A DNA stretch of 64,000 nucleotides from positions 1 through 64,000 of the forward strand of contig NZ_VLLL01000013.1 in the NCBI RefSeq assembly GCF_007994225.1, given 5' to 3'. Of the stretch, positions 37,390 to 45,610 are shown piece after piece. This DNA comes from Stackebrandtia albiflava (GTDB taxonomy: Bacteria > Actinomycetota > Actinomycetes > Mycobacteriales > Micromonosporaceae). Each line of letters opens with the position of its first letter. Positions within the stretch are counted from its first letter, which is position 1. The notes beneath the pieces are model-generated. The model was not told the origin of the DNA, searched no databases, and was given only the letters and a program-made list of their open reading frames with translations. The position numbers and the translations under genes were made by a program.

Positions 37390-38205
37390 ATGACCGGAAA
37401 GATCAGTAGACGTAAGGCGATCGCGCTCGGAGGAGGCGTAGTCGCCGGCGCCCTCACCGGCGCCCTCACCGGCACAGGCACCGCATCGGCGGCGACCCCC
37501 TGGTTCCGGCTGCCGGTGATCACGGCGAACATCGGGAGGAACAACCTCGGTGCCCGCGACGCGGCTTTCGACGCCGTGCGCAACGCCGACGACAGGGCGA
37601 GGCCGCTGGTCTGCTTCCAGGAGATCAGCGAGGGCGACTCCGGCGAAGAGAGGATGATCGACCACTACTTCGGCCCGCTCTACACCAAGGCCTTCCTGCG
37701 TCACCAGACCTCGTTCCGGATTCCGATCTGTGTCGGTAGACCGTGGATCGTCGTGTCCAGCCGGACACAGCGGGCACACGGCGGCATCCCGCATGTCACC
37801 CCGCCGCGTTGGTTCAACGAGGTCGTCGTCCGGCACCAGGACTATCCGGCCGTCGAGTTCGCGGTGCTCAACACCCACTACATCGCGAACGCGTACAACG
37901 GCGACCGGCGCACGGACCTGCGCGACGAATGGTGGGCGATGCGTGACATCCACCGGGCCAGAGCACGTGCGCACCACGCCGCGGGCAGGCTGGTGATCTG
38001 GGGGGCGGACACCAACCGTCCCGACTTCGGCACCGCGTCGGACCTGTCCGCAGAGCGGAAGGCGTTCGGTACCGGCATCGATCGCCTGCACTGGCTGCCC
38101 GGCAACGGTTCCGTACAGATCACCCTCAACGACACCAAGACCATCAACATGAACGTCGACGGTCATGACGCCCGCATGGCCGTGTTCCACGTCCGCGCCG
38201 TCTGA
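37390..38205 (+). CDS. secreted endonuclease/exonuclease/phosphatase-fold protein
   Basis: A 271-residue exported protein. The N-terminus SRRKAIALGGG before a hydrophobic run and TASAA is a Tat-type signal. Motifs of the DNase I-like fold are visible: ITANIGRNN (first strand), CFQEIS with the metal Glu, LNTHY, WGADTNRPD and a final DGHDA. It probably hydrolyses phosphodiester or phosphomonoester bonds outside the cell, as extracellular nucleases or phosphatases do. It is short for a secreted DNase but has all the catalytic motifs. It probably has its own promoter, since two inverted repeats separate it from the GH43 gene. Confidence 0.85.
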   Translation: MTGKISRRKAIALGGGVVAGALTGALTGTGTASAATPWFRLPVITANIGRNNLGARDAAFDAVRNADDRARPLVCFQEISEGDSGEERMIDHYFGPLYTKAFLRHQTSFRIPICVGRPWIVVSSRTQRAHGGIPHVTPPRWFNEVVVRHQDYPAVEFAVLNTHYIANAYNGDRRTDLRDEWWAMRDIHRARARAHHAAGRLVIWGADTNRPDFGTASDLSAERKAFGTGIDRLHWLPGNGSVQITLNDTKTINMNVDGHDARMAVFHVRAV

Positions 38206-38221
38206 CACGGCCCGACCCGGT

Positions 38222-38256
38222 GCCTCCCCCTCGGGTGTCCCACCCGAGGGGGAGGC
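38222..38256 (+). terminator. terminator of the EEP-fold gene
   Basis: A perfect 16-bp inverted repeat, GCCTCCCCCTCGGGTG / CACCCGAGGGGGAGGC, with a 3-nt loop, 16 bp after the stop. Confidence 0.7.
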
Positions 38257-38347
38257 CCCACACGAATTCGTACGGAGATCGGAAGAGACCGTCCTCAAGC
38301 GACGACGAGGCCGTCGTTGTGGCCAGGACGGGCTTCGAAGGGCGCGA

Positions 38348-38632
38348 TCACGCCCGCTTCCGCTTACCCTTGGCGTCCTTGTGCTGGAAGTAGACGAAGA
38401 GGCGGCCGAAGTTCTTGGAGTCCTTGTCGATCCGGTGGTACAGCGCCTTGATCTCCTTCTGCTCCAGGAACCGGATGACCTTCTTCTTCAGTTGGCCGGA
38501 TCCCTTGCCGGGAATGATCTCGACGGTGGTGATCTTCTTGTCCACGGCCTGTTGGATGACGTCGCGCAGCGCCTTGTCGATCTGGTCGCCCTTGTTGTAG
38601 ATGTCGTGGAGGTCCAGTACGAGTTTGGCCAT
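38348..38632 (-). CDS. small Smr-domain protein
   Basis: A 94-residue protein that is essentially one Smr domain: LDLHDIYNKGD matches the LDLH motif and IIPGKGSGQLKKKV the HGxGxG/TGKGxG motif, where the usual His is Pro. Stand-alone Smr proteins act as RNA or branched-DNA endonucleases; the MutS2 Smr cleaves mRNA at stalled ribosomes. The basic C-terminus (KDAKGKRKRA) suits nucleic-acid binding. The gene is monocistronic. Confidence 0.87.
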   Translation of the reverse strand: MAKLVLDLHDIYNKGDQIDKALRDVIQQAVDKKITTVEIIPGKGSGQLKKKVIRFLEQKEIKALYHRIDKDSKNFGRLFVYFQHKDAKGKRKRA

Positions 38633-38725
38633 GTCCCGATCATCCCACGCGTGGCACCGTTACGCCGGGGTGCAGGGCGGCGTACACCGTCCCCCGGCGG
38701 AGTCGGTCGGGTCCGGTCCGGGGGG

Positions 38726-40225
38726 TCACGGTTGCGGCTGCCGGTTGCCGCCGTGCGGCCCGTTCGGGTCGTACTCCTCCTCGCTCGTGTACCACGGGTC
38801 GTCGGCAGGCGGCATCTCCGGAGTGAAGTAAGGACCACCGGGCGACATCGGAGACAGGTCGACCGGCATCGACGGCATCACCGGGTTGTACGAACCGGGA
38901 GCCTCGGCGGACCCCGGCTCCTCCGCCGGCGCCTCGTCCACGTCCGGCGCGTACACCTCGGGCAGCCCGGCCGGGACGTCGTCGAGGTTCCCGTACTCCC
39001 GTTCCCGCGCGATGAGGGCGTCCAGTGCCTGCGCGCCGCCCTCGTCGGTCACCGAGTACGCCTCGGCTATGGCCTTGAACGCCCCACCGACCTGTACCAG
39101 GTCGTCGCTCATCTGGCCCAGCCGGGAATGGACCACGTCCACCAGGTAGTGCAGGTTCTCCGCGACGCCGGCACCGACGAACTCGGCGTCACCCAGCCCG
39201 ACCGACATCCGCCAGTCACATCGGCCGACCTCGATGGCGGCGTTGGCGTACGAGACGGCGACCAGCGGCAACCGGCGTTCACCGGCCATCCACAGTGCCA
39301 GGAGGTCCACCGTCATGTCGTTGCTGGCGCCGACGTAGGGGAAGTCGTCCAGGTAGCGGTCGGCGGGCAGGTCACCGACGTCGGGTCGCGGTATCACCAG
39401 CGCCTCACCGGCACCGATCTCCGCCAGGTCCTCGTTGAGGACACCCAGCAACCGGTCCGCCTGGGCGACCATCTGTTCGCACAGGGCGTCGCTGACGTGG
39501 TTGAGCTGGGACAGTATCTCGGAGGGGTGGGCGAACGCCCGTGACTGCTCCCCACCGGACGACTCGGTCGCCATGCCGCCGAATCCGGCGAAGCCGCCGA
39601 CGATGGTGGCGCCGACCCCCAGGCTCGTCCCGGCGGTGCCCATCGCTGCGGCCACCATTCCCGCCACCGTCGCCCCGATCCCCGCGACCTTGAAGACGGT
39701 GCTCCACACGCTGGAGCCGCCGCCGGCCTTCTCGTAGCTGCGGCACGCGGCGATCGCGCTGTCCAGTACGGCGTCGAAGTCGTGGAGTGCGGTCGCCATC
39801 AGCTGCCGGTAGCCGGCGGCGAAGCCGGTGAGTTCGGCGAGTGCGACGAACTGGTTGGCGTTGGTGGGGGAGAACCGGTCCTGGTACCGGGTCTTGAACT
39901 GCGTGGCCGCCTCGCCCGACCACGCCACCAGGTCCCCGCCGAGGCCGCCGAAGTCGCCCTCGGCGGTCTGCAGGTGACGGCGGGCGGCGTCGAGGTGCGT
40001 CAGGACCGGGTCCAGATAAGTGGGGCGCCCGGACAGGATGAACTGCGCGTTCATGTGCACCTGATGCCAGATGTTGCTGTAGAAGCCGTCGTAGAACTCG
40101 TCGGCGTCCTCGACCTCCTCGGCTTCGATGAGCGCGTCCACGTAGGCGATCTTGAATTCGTCGAACTTGGCCCACAGGTCCGTGTCCGGGATGACGGTGT
40201 CCAGGCCGGTGTCGGTGTCGTTCAT
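38726..40225 (-). CDS. WXG100-like, helical putative type VII secretion substrate
   Basis: A 499-residue acidic protein. A helical N-terminal region carries a WSG motif (GGDLVAWSGEAATQFKTRY, about 105-123) like WXG100/ESX helical hairpins. A glycine/alanine-rich hydrophobic stretch (about 185-235, with AGIGATVAGMVAAAMG) follows, then a second helical domain and a Pro-rich acidic tail. Large actinobacterial ESX-associated proteins have this shape. No secretion ATPase gene is near. It overlaps by 4 nt the YbaB-like gene upstream, so the two are a translational pair. Confidence 0.65.
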   Translation of the reverse strand: MNDTDTGLDTVIPDTDLWAKFDEFKIAYVDALIEAEEVEDADEFYDGFYSNIWHQVHMNAQFILSGRPTYLDPVLTHLDAARRHLQTAEGDFGGLGGDLVAWSGEAATQFKTRYQDRFSPTNANQFVALAELTGFAAGYRQLMATALHDFDAVLDSAIAACRSYEKAGGGSSVWSTVFKVAGIGATVAGMVAAAMGTAGTSLGVGATIVGGFAGFGGMATESSGGEQSRAFAHPSEILSQLNHVSDALCEQMVAQADRLLGVLNEDLAEIGAGEALVIPRPDVGDLPADRYLDDFPYVGASNDMTVDLLALWMAGERRLPLVAVSYANAAIEVGRCDWRMSVGLGDAEFVGAGVAENLHYLVDVVHSRLGQMSDDLVQVGGAFKAIAEAYSVTDEGGAQALDALIAREREYGNLDDVPAGLPEVYAPDVDEAPAEEPGSAEAPGSYNPVMPSMPVDLSPMSPGGPYFTPEMPPADDPWYTSEEEYDPNGPHGGNRQPQP

Positions 40226-40830
40226 TTCCTCTGCCTTCCGTTCGCCGGCTCATCGCCGGCGGTGACGTCTGTGGTGCGGGCGCGCGTCCGCGCCTGATCG
40301 GCGGCCCGTATCGCCGCCGTCAGCTCGTCCTGCAGCGTGTCGTCGTCGTAGTGGTCGAGCGTCCCCGGCCGGATCCGGACCGCCACCTCGATCGAACCGC
40401 GTCGCCTGACGCGCACGAGTTCCCGCGGCGACCGTGCTGTGACCTCGATGGCCTCCACCTCCATGCGCCGCCGTCGTAGCCGGGCGACGATCTCCCGGTC
40501 GGCGGGCCGCACGGCGGCTCCACGTATCGACGTCCGCAGCTCTTCGCGGGCACGATGCCGTTTCGCCAGCGCGGTGCGCCAGGCAGACGCCGCCTCCTCC
40601 GCCAGCAGTCGTTCGGCCGCCGCGCCGGCGCCACGACCGTGGAGGGTGACGTGGGTGCGGGAGCCGGTGATGGTGACCTTGACCCAACCGCGCGGTGACG
40701 TGGCGGACACGGTCAGGCCGCGGAACGCCTCGGCCAACGAGTCGCCGGGCGAAGCGGTGGGCGCCGTCGCCGTCTGCGGGGAGCCCGTCGGCCGGGTCCA
40801 CGGGCGGGGACCCTGGGGGTGCGTGGGCAT
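40222..40830 (-). CDS. YbaB/EbfC-like nucleoid-type protein
   Basis: A 202-residue basic protein with a Pro/Thr-rich N-terminus, then a YbaB-like alpha/beta core: TVSATSPRGWVKVTITG, a long helix (AEEAASAWRTALAKRHRAREEL), then a Pro-free C-terminal region. YbaB/EbfC proteins are small DNA-binding dimers; longer actinobacterial ones often precede WXG100-type genes, as here (4-nt overlap). The match rests on pattern alone. Confidence 0.55.
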   Translation of the reverse strand: MPTHPQGPRPWTRPTGSPQTATAPTASPGDSLAEAFRGLTVSATSPRGWVKVTITGSRTHVTLHGRGAGAAAERLLAEEAASAWRTALAKRHRAREELRTSIRGAAVRPADREIVARLRRRRMEVEAIEVTARSPRELVRVRRRGSIEVAVRIRPGTLDHYDDDTLQDELTAAIRAADQARTRARTTDVTAGDEPANGRQRK

Positions 40831-40981
40831 GGGGGCCTCTGCGGGGTCGACACGTCGATGTGTCTGGGATCACATCTTCGTCGTGCAGCCTACGAGACGC
40901 CGTCAAGCGGGCGGCCTCGGCGGGACTCGCGTACGCCGACGGGGCGGTGGACGTGCATCCACCGCCCCATCCGCGCGGCGG

Positions 40982-41545
40982 TCACCCCAGGGCGGCGATG
41001 GCCGCCGAGGCGATCTCCTCGTCGATCGCGCCGTCCGGCGCGCCACCGACGCCGACGCCCGCGATCGGTGCGTCCTCGAACGTGACCGGAACGCCGCCCG
41101 GCAGGAACAGTGTTCCCGGGATGTCCCCGATGTTCGGCTTGTTCCCGCTCGCGGCCTTGCCGAGGTCGCCGGTGGCCTGCCCGAAGGACACGGCCGTGAA
41201 CGCCTTGTCGATGGCCGACTGCGCGGTCTGCGGCCCGGCGCCCTCGTCCTTGAGCAGTCCGATCGTGTTGCCGGCCCGGTCGACGACCGCGACGGTGACA
41301 CGGACGCCCCGCTCGTCCGCGGCGTCCTGCGCGGCGGCCAGGACGGCCGAGACGGCGTCCGACGGCAGGGTCCGTCCGGTGGCGACGTCGTCGTCCTCCA
41401 CCGCCGTGACGGTCGTGACCCGGGGGGAGGAGGTCTCCGGGGAGGACGGCTCGGCGTAGGTGGCGGTGGCCAGCACACCGCCGACGATGGCCAGCCCGGC
41501 GATCGCGCCGGTCGTGATGCGGACCGTGTTGCGGTGAAGGTTCAT
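40982..41545 (-). CDS. HbpS/GlcG-like secreted haem-binding protein
   Basis: A 187-residue protein with an N-terminal hydrophobic export segment (ITTGAIAGLAIVGGVLATA) and a GlcG/HbpS domain (about 60-187): VTVAVVDRAGNTIGLLKDEGAGPQ shortened, TAQSAIDKAFTAVSFG and IAGVGVGGAPDGAIDEEIA. In Streptomyces reticuli, HbpS binds haem outside the cell and relays redox stress to the sensor SenS. Here the gene is divergent from a sensor kinase/response regulator pair, the same arrangement. Confidence 0.85.
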   Translation of the reverse strand: MNLHRNTVRITTGAIAGLAIVGGVLATATYAEPSSPETSSPRVTTVTAVEDDDVATGRTLPSDAVSAVLAAAQDAADERGVRVTVAVVDRAGNTIGLLKDEGAGPQTAQSAIDKAFTAVSFGQATGDLGKAASGNKPNIGDIPGTLFLPGGVPVTFEDAPIAGVGVGGAPDGAIDEEIASAAIAALG

Positions 41546-41710
41546 GGTGCTCCTCGTGTCGAGTGGTCGATGAATGACCTCTCCAGGTTTCCGCCGTTGT
41601 CAGTCCCGGGCATCGCGAGCTTGATTGACTTGCCGACGCCGGGTGGGTGAGGCCGGATGTCAACCGTTCGATCGATGCGGTGCGGCGCCTCCGGCGGGAC
41701 GCTTGGTGAC

Positions 41711-41722
41711 CGTCCCGGGACG
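41711..41722. promoter_or_regulatory. 12-bp palindrome in the HbpS-like/kinase intergenic region
   Basis: CGTCCCGGGACG is a perfect palindrome 20 bp before the kinase start. A partial copy, GTCCCGGG, lies at 41603-41610 nearer the HbpS-like gene. It is a candidate operator for the adjacent response regulator. Confidence 0.35.
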
Positions 41723-41742
41723 ACGGTGGGAGGTGAGGGGCG

Positions 41743-42888
41743 ATGACCGAACGGGTCTGGCTGGACCGCGCCATGCACGCGGGCTTCCTGCTGCTGGTCG
41801 TGGCGTCGGCCGCCCGCCTGGTCACACGTCACGGCTGGGCGACCGAGACCGTGCCGTTGGTGATCTGCGGTGTGATGACGGTGGCCTATCTCGTGGGGAT
41901 CGTGGCCGGGACCGACTCGCGTGCGGTGGTCGGATGGCTGGCCGCGATCCTGGTCCTGTGGCTGGTACTGGTACTCGTCGCGCCCTCGTTCGCGTGGTGC
42001 GCGGTACCGCTGTACTTCCTGTGCCTGCGCCACCTTCCGCCGCCGGTCACGGTCGCGGTGACCGTCGTCCTGACCGGTGCGGTCGTCGTCGGCCAGGTGA
42101 GGATCGCGGACGTGGTCGATCCGAGCCTGATCCTGGCGCCGATCGGGATCGCCGCCATGGTGACCGTGGTGTTCTGGACGTTGGAGCACGAACTGACCGC
42201 CCGCCGCCGCCTCATCGGGGACCTCGTGGCGACCCGCGACTCGCTCGCGGAGTCGCAGCGCAGGGCGGGGACCCTCGCCGAACGCGAGAGGTTGGCGGGG
42301 GAGATCCACGACACCCTGGCGCAGGGCCTCGCCAGTATCGGGATGTTGCTGCAGGCGGCCGAACGCTCCTGGGAGGCCGAACCCGTCAAGGCGCGGTCCC
42401 ACGTCACCAGGGCGGCGGCGGTCGCCGCGCACGACCTCGCCGAGGCCCGCCGGTTCCTCGACGACCTGACGCCGGAACCGGACGGCACCGTCGCGGGTGA
42501 CCTGCGGCGGCTGGTCGACGGCTTCCGGAGTGACGACGGGGCGGACGTGCGGTTCCACTGTGCGGGCGACCCGCGGCCGGTTCCGGCCGAGGCCCGCGGC
42601 GCGTTGTCACGGGTGGCCCGGCAGGCGGTGGCGAACGCCCTGGAGCACTCCGGCGGGGGCACGGTCGTGGTGACGTTGTCCTTCCTGGAGGAGGAGATCC
42701 GGTTGGACGTGGTGGACGACGGCGCGGGAATGCGCGCGCCCGGCGTGATCGCCCCGGGAAGGGGTTTCGGGATGCGTTCGATGCGCGACCGCCTCGCGCG
42801 GCTCGGCGGCAGTCTGGAGGTCGAGTCCCGACCCGGTGAGGGGACCGCGATCGCGGCGCGGATCCCGTTCGCGGGGAGTGGCGGATGA
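41743..42888 (+). CDS. sensor histidine kinase (SenS-like, HisKA_3 type)
   Basis: A 381-residue membrane kinase. About five hydrophobic helices lie within residues 10-145, then a dimerisation domain with phosphoacceptor His189 in GEIHDTLAQGLAS and an HATPase_c domain whose N box is VANALEHS and G boxes are DDGAGM and GRGFGMRSMRDRL. No periplasmic PAS or other sensor domain is present, which suits sensing through an external partner such as HbpS. It overlaps the response regulator gene by 4 nt. Confidence 0.93.
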   Translation: MTERVWLDRAMHAGFLLLVVASAARLVTRHGWATETVPLVICGVMTVAYLVGIVAGTDSRAVVGWLAAILVLWLVLVLVAPSFAWCAVPLYFLCLRHLPPPVTVAVTVVLTGAVVVGQVRIADVVDPSLILAPIGIAAMVTVVFWTLEHELTARRRLIGDLVATRDSLAESQRRAGTLAERERLAGEIHDTLAQGLASIGMLLQAAERSWEAEPVKARSHVTRAAAVAAHDLAEARRFLDDLTPEPDGTVAGDLRRLVDGFRSDDGADVRFHCAGDPRPVPAEARGALSRVARQAVANALEHSGGGTVVVTLSFLEEEIRLDVVDDGAGMRAPGVIAPGRGFGMRSMRDRLARLGGSLEVESRPGEGTAIAARIPFAGSGG

Positions 42889-43505
42889 GACTGTTCCTGG
42901 TGGACGACCACCCGGTGGTCAGGGCGGGGCTGGTGGCGCTGCTCGCCGGTGAACCCGACCTGACGGTCGTCGGTGAGGCCGCTGACGTGGCCGGTGCGGT
43001 CGGCGGGATCCACCGTGAGCGGCCCGACCTCGTACTGGTGGACCTGCGGTTGGAGGGTGACGGCGACGGCGTCGACGTGATCCGCGCGGTGAGGGCCTTC
43101 GACGATCCACCGCAGGTGCTCGTGCTCACGACCTATGAGACCGAGTCGGACATCGTGCGGGCGCTGGAGGCCGGGGCGACCGGTTACGTCCTCAAGGCGG
43201 GCCCGCCGGAGGAACTGTTCACCGCCGTGCGCCTGGCGGCGGTGGGTGAGACGGCGCTGTCGCCGCGGGTCGCGGGCGCGGTGATGCGCCGTATGCGGGC
43301 ACCCGCCTCGGCGCTGACGGCTCGTGAGATCGAGATCCTGACGTTGGTGTCACGTGGCATGGGCAATCGCAGGATCGCGCGGGAGCTGTTCGTCTCGGAG
43401 GCGACCGTCAAGACCCACCTGGTCCACGTCTATCGCAAGCTGGGGGTCGATTCACGGACTGCGGCGGTCACCGTCGCGGTGGAGCGGGGTCTCATCCGGA
43501 GGTGA
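42885..43505 (+). CDS. NarL-family response regulator (SenR-like)
   Basis: A 206-residue two-domain regulator. The receiver has acidic pair Asp7-Asp8, phosphoacceptor Asp53 and Lys104; the LuxR-type helix-turn-helix is at about 140-206 (LTAREIEILTLVSRGMGNRRIA). It is coupled to the kinase by a 4-nt overlap. Its target may include the divergent HbpS-like gene. In S. reticuli, SenR controls furS-cpeB and hbpS. Confidence 0.95.
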   Translation: MRLFLVDDHPVVRAGLVALLAGEPDLTVVGEAADVAGAVGGIHRERPDLVLVDLRLEGDGDGVDVIRAVRAFDDPPQVLVLTTYETESDIVRALEAGATGYVLKAGPPEELFTAVRLAAVGETALSPRVAGAVMRRMRAPASALTAREIEILTLVSRGMGNRRIARELFVSEATVKTHLVHVYRKLGVDSRTAAVTVAVERGLIRR

Positions 43506-43583
43506 CCCGGCGTTCCCGCCAGGCCGCCCGCGCGCTCGCGATTCACGCCATGTGCCGTGTCCCTCCCGACGGCGCCGGTGCGG

Positions 43584-44444
43584 TCACTTCAGTAGGCGGG
43601 ACATGCGCCGGTCGGCGAGCGGTTTCCCGCCGGTCTGGCAGGTGGGGCAGTACTGCAGCGACGAGTCGGCGAAGGACACCTCGCGGATGGTGTCACCGCA
43701 GACCGGACACGGCCGCCCGGCCTTGCCGTGGACCCGCAGCAACTCCTTCTTGTGTGCCTTCACCTGGCCGGCGGCCAGGTCGGCGGATTCGGCGACCGCC
43801 TCGGCGAGCGTGTCGCGGATCGCCCGGTGGAGTCGTTCGACCTCCTCCGGAGTGAGGGCGTCGGCCAGCTTGTACGGCGACAGTCTCGCCGCGTGCAACA
43901 CCTCGTCGGAGTAGGCGTTGCCGATGCCCGCCACGAGTCGCTGGTCCCGCAGCACCCCCTTGATCTGCTGACGGCGGCCCGCCAGGAGCGCGGTGAACGC
44001 CTCCAGTGTGAAGTCCGGTGACAGCGGTTCGACCCCCAGCGCCGCCACTCCCGGCACCGTGGCGGGGTCGGCGACGACGTACGCGGCCAGTCGCTTCCTG
44101 GTCCCGGCCTCCGTCAGGTCGAATCCGGATCCGTCGTCCAAGACCAGCCGGAGGGCCGTGAGGCCCTTGCCGGGGCGCAACGGGGCCGCGGGCAGTTCCT
44201 CACGCCAGCGCAGCCAACCCGCCCGCGCCATGTGGACGACCAGGTGGAGGCCGTCGAAGTCGAGGTCGAGGAACTTCCCGTGCCGGTCGACGGCGGTGAG
44301 CGCCCGCCCGGTCAGCGCGGTCGGCGGGGGATCGAAGGTCTTGAGTACCTGTATCGATGCGACGTCAACGCGGGTGACGCGGTGGCCTGTCGCGCGGCGG
44401 CTCAGGAAGCCGGCCAGCGCCGCCACCTCGGGCAGTTCCGGCAT
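43584..44444 (-). CDS. formamidopyrimidine-DNA glycosylase / endonuclease VIII family protein
   Basis: A 286-residue base-excision repair enzyme. The N-terminal MPELPEV places the catalytic Pro2 and Glu3 in the mature protein, and the zinc finger at the C-terminus reads CPVCGDTIREVSFADSSLQYC (shortened) with four cysteines. The helix-two-turn-helix before it is intact (GIGNAYSDEVLHAARLSP). It excises oxidised bases and nicks the strand. Whether it is Fpg or Nei cannot be decided from these motifs. Confidence 0.92.
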   Translation of the reverse strand: MPELPEVAALAGFLSRRATGHRVTRVDVASIQVLKTFDPPPTALTGRALTAVDRHGKFLDLDFDGLHLVVHMARAGWLRWREELPAAPLRPGKGLTALRLVLDDGSGFDLTEAGTRKRLAAYVVADPATVPGVAALGVEPLSPDFTLEAFTALLAGRRQQIKGVLRDQRLVAGIGNAYSDEVLHAARLSPYKLADALTPEEVERLHRAIRDTLAEAVAESADLAAGQVKAHKKELLRVHGKAGRPCPVCGDTIREVSFADSSLQYCPTCQTGGKPLADRRMSRLLK

Positions 44445-44499
44445 CCTTCCAGTCTCGCACCGGCGAGGTGCCCGGGCGGCGGATTCGGCCGGGCGGCCG

Positions 44500-44760
44500 T
44501 CAGGCCACGGAGCCGTGATCGGGTTCGCAGTCGTCGGCGAGCCGGTCCATCGACAACCCGTACAGGCGACACAGGGCCGCTACGGTGAAGTACGAGGGGC
44601 TGGGCAGCCGCCCGGTCTCGATCTTGCGAAGGGTCTCCGGTGACATGCCGGAGGCGGTGGCCGCGTCGACGATGCTGCGGTCGCCACGGGCCTTCCTGAG
44701 CCGGTCGCCCAATGCGCGGCCCCGGGCCAGTTGTTCGGCGTTGAGCGGTGGCCGGATCAT
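44500..44760 (-). CDS. XRE-family transcriptional regulator
   Basis: An 86-residue protein that is little more than one Cro/cI helix-turn-helix: LGDRLRKARGDRSIVDAATASGMSPETLRKIETGRLPSP, at residues about 17-55 when shortened. Its ATG lies 4 bp from AT-rich repeat operators, so the transcript is probably leaderless and autoregulated. It is divergent from map, which it may control. Confidence 0.88.
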   Translation of the reverse strand: MIRPPLNAEQLARGRALGDRLRKARGDRSIVDAATASGMSPETLRKIETGRLPSPSYFTVAALCRLYGLSMDRLADDCEPDHGSVA

Positions 44761-44763
44761 ACC

Positions 44764-44791
44764 GGTATTTTAATCCTGGTATTTTAATACC
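44764..44791. promoter_or_regulatory. repeated AT-rich operator between the XRE regulator and map
   Basis: GGTATTTTAAT occurs at 44764-44774 and again at 44778-44788, 14 bp apart. The second copy extends to the palindrome GGTATT-TT-AATACC (44778-44791). It is the only such AT-rich patch in the area and lies where the divergent promoters must be, so it is a likely operator for the XRE protein. Confidence 0.65.
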
Positions 44792-44818
44792 GTCAATCAC
44801 GCACACAGGAGTCAGAGC

Positions 44819-45610
44819 ATGATCGAACTGAAGTCCCCCGCCGAGATCGAGAAGATGCGACCGGCCGGGCGATTCGTCGGCCAGATCCTCACCGACCTCC
44901 AGGCGATCGTCGACGTCGGAGTGAACCTACTGGACATCGAACGGCACGCCAGGAAGATGATCGCCGACCGGGGAGCCACCTCCTGTTACTGGGACTACGC
45001 GCCCTCCTTCGGCGAGGGACCGTTCCGCAACGTCATCTGCCTGTCGGTCAACGACGCCGTACTCCACGGCCTGCCCCACGACTACACACTGCGCGACGGC
45101 GACCTGCTCAGCATGGACCTCGCCGTCGAGGTCGAGGGCTGGGTCGCCGACTCCGCCGTGAGCGTCAACGTCGGCGAGGCCCCCGAATCCGACACCCGAC
45201 TCATCCGTGCGACCCGGGAGGCGCTGGACGCCGGCATCGCCGCCGCCGTGCCCGGAGGCCGCATCGGCGACGTCTCCGCCGCGATCGGCGCGGTCGCCGC
45301 CGACCACGGCTACCTCGTCAACACCGAGTTCGGCGGCCACGGGATCGGCCGGACCATGCACGAGGACCCCAGCGTCCCCAACGCCGGGCGCGCCGGACGC
45401 GGCCTGCCGCTCCGGCCCGGCCTGGTCATCGCCATCGAACCGTGGTTCCTCGCCGGGACCGACCGGATCCGCCACGACGCCGACGGCTGGACGATCCGCT
45501 CCGCCGACGGCTCCCGGGGCGCCCACTCCGAACACACCGTCGCCGTCACCGAGGACGGGCCACTCGTCCTGACCGACCGCACCGGACTCACCGCTACGGT
45601 GGGGGCATGA
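44819..45610 (+). CDS. map: type I methionine aminopeptidase
   Basis: A 263-residue enzyme with all five metal ligands of the family: Asp100, Asp111, His174, Glu207 and Glu238. It removes the initiator methionine from new proteins. AGGAG precedes ATG 44819. This is probably a second, regulated map gene rather than the housekeeping copy, because it is divergent from a dedicated XRE regulator and fused translationally (4-nt overlap) to a hydrolase gene. Confidence 0.95.
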   Translation: MIELKSPAEIEKMRPAGRFVGQILTDLQAIVDVGVNLLDIERHARKMIADRGATSCYWDYAPSFGEGPFRNVICLSVNDAVLHGLPHDYTLRDGDLLSMDLAVEVEGWVADSAVSVNVGEAPESDTRLIRATREALDAGIAAAVPGGRIGDVSAAIGAVAADHGYLVNTEFGGHGIGRTMHEDPSVPNAGRAGRGLPLRPGLVIAIEPWFLAGTDRIRHDADGWTIRSADGSRGAHSEHTVAVTEDGPLVLTDRTGLTATVGA

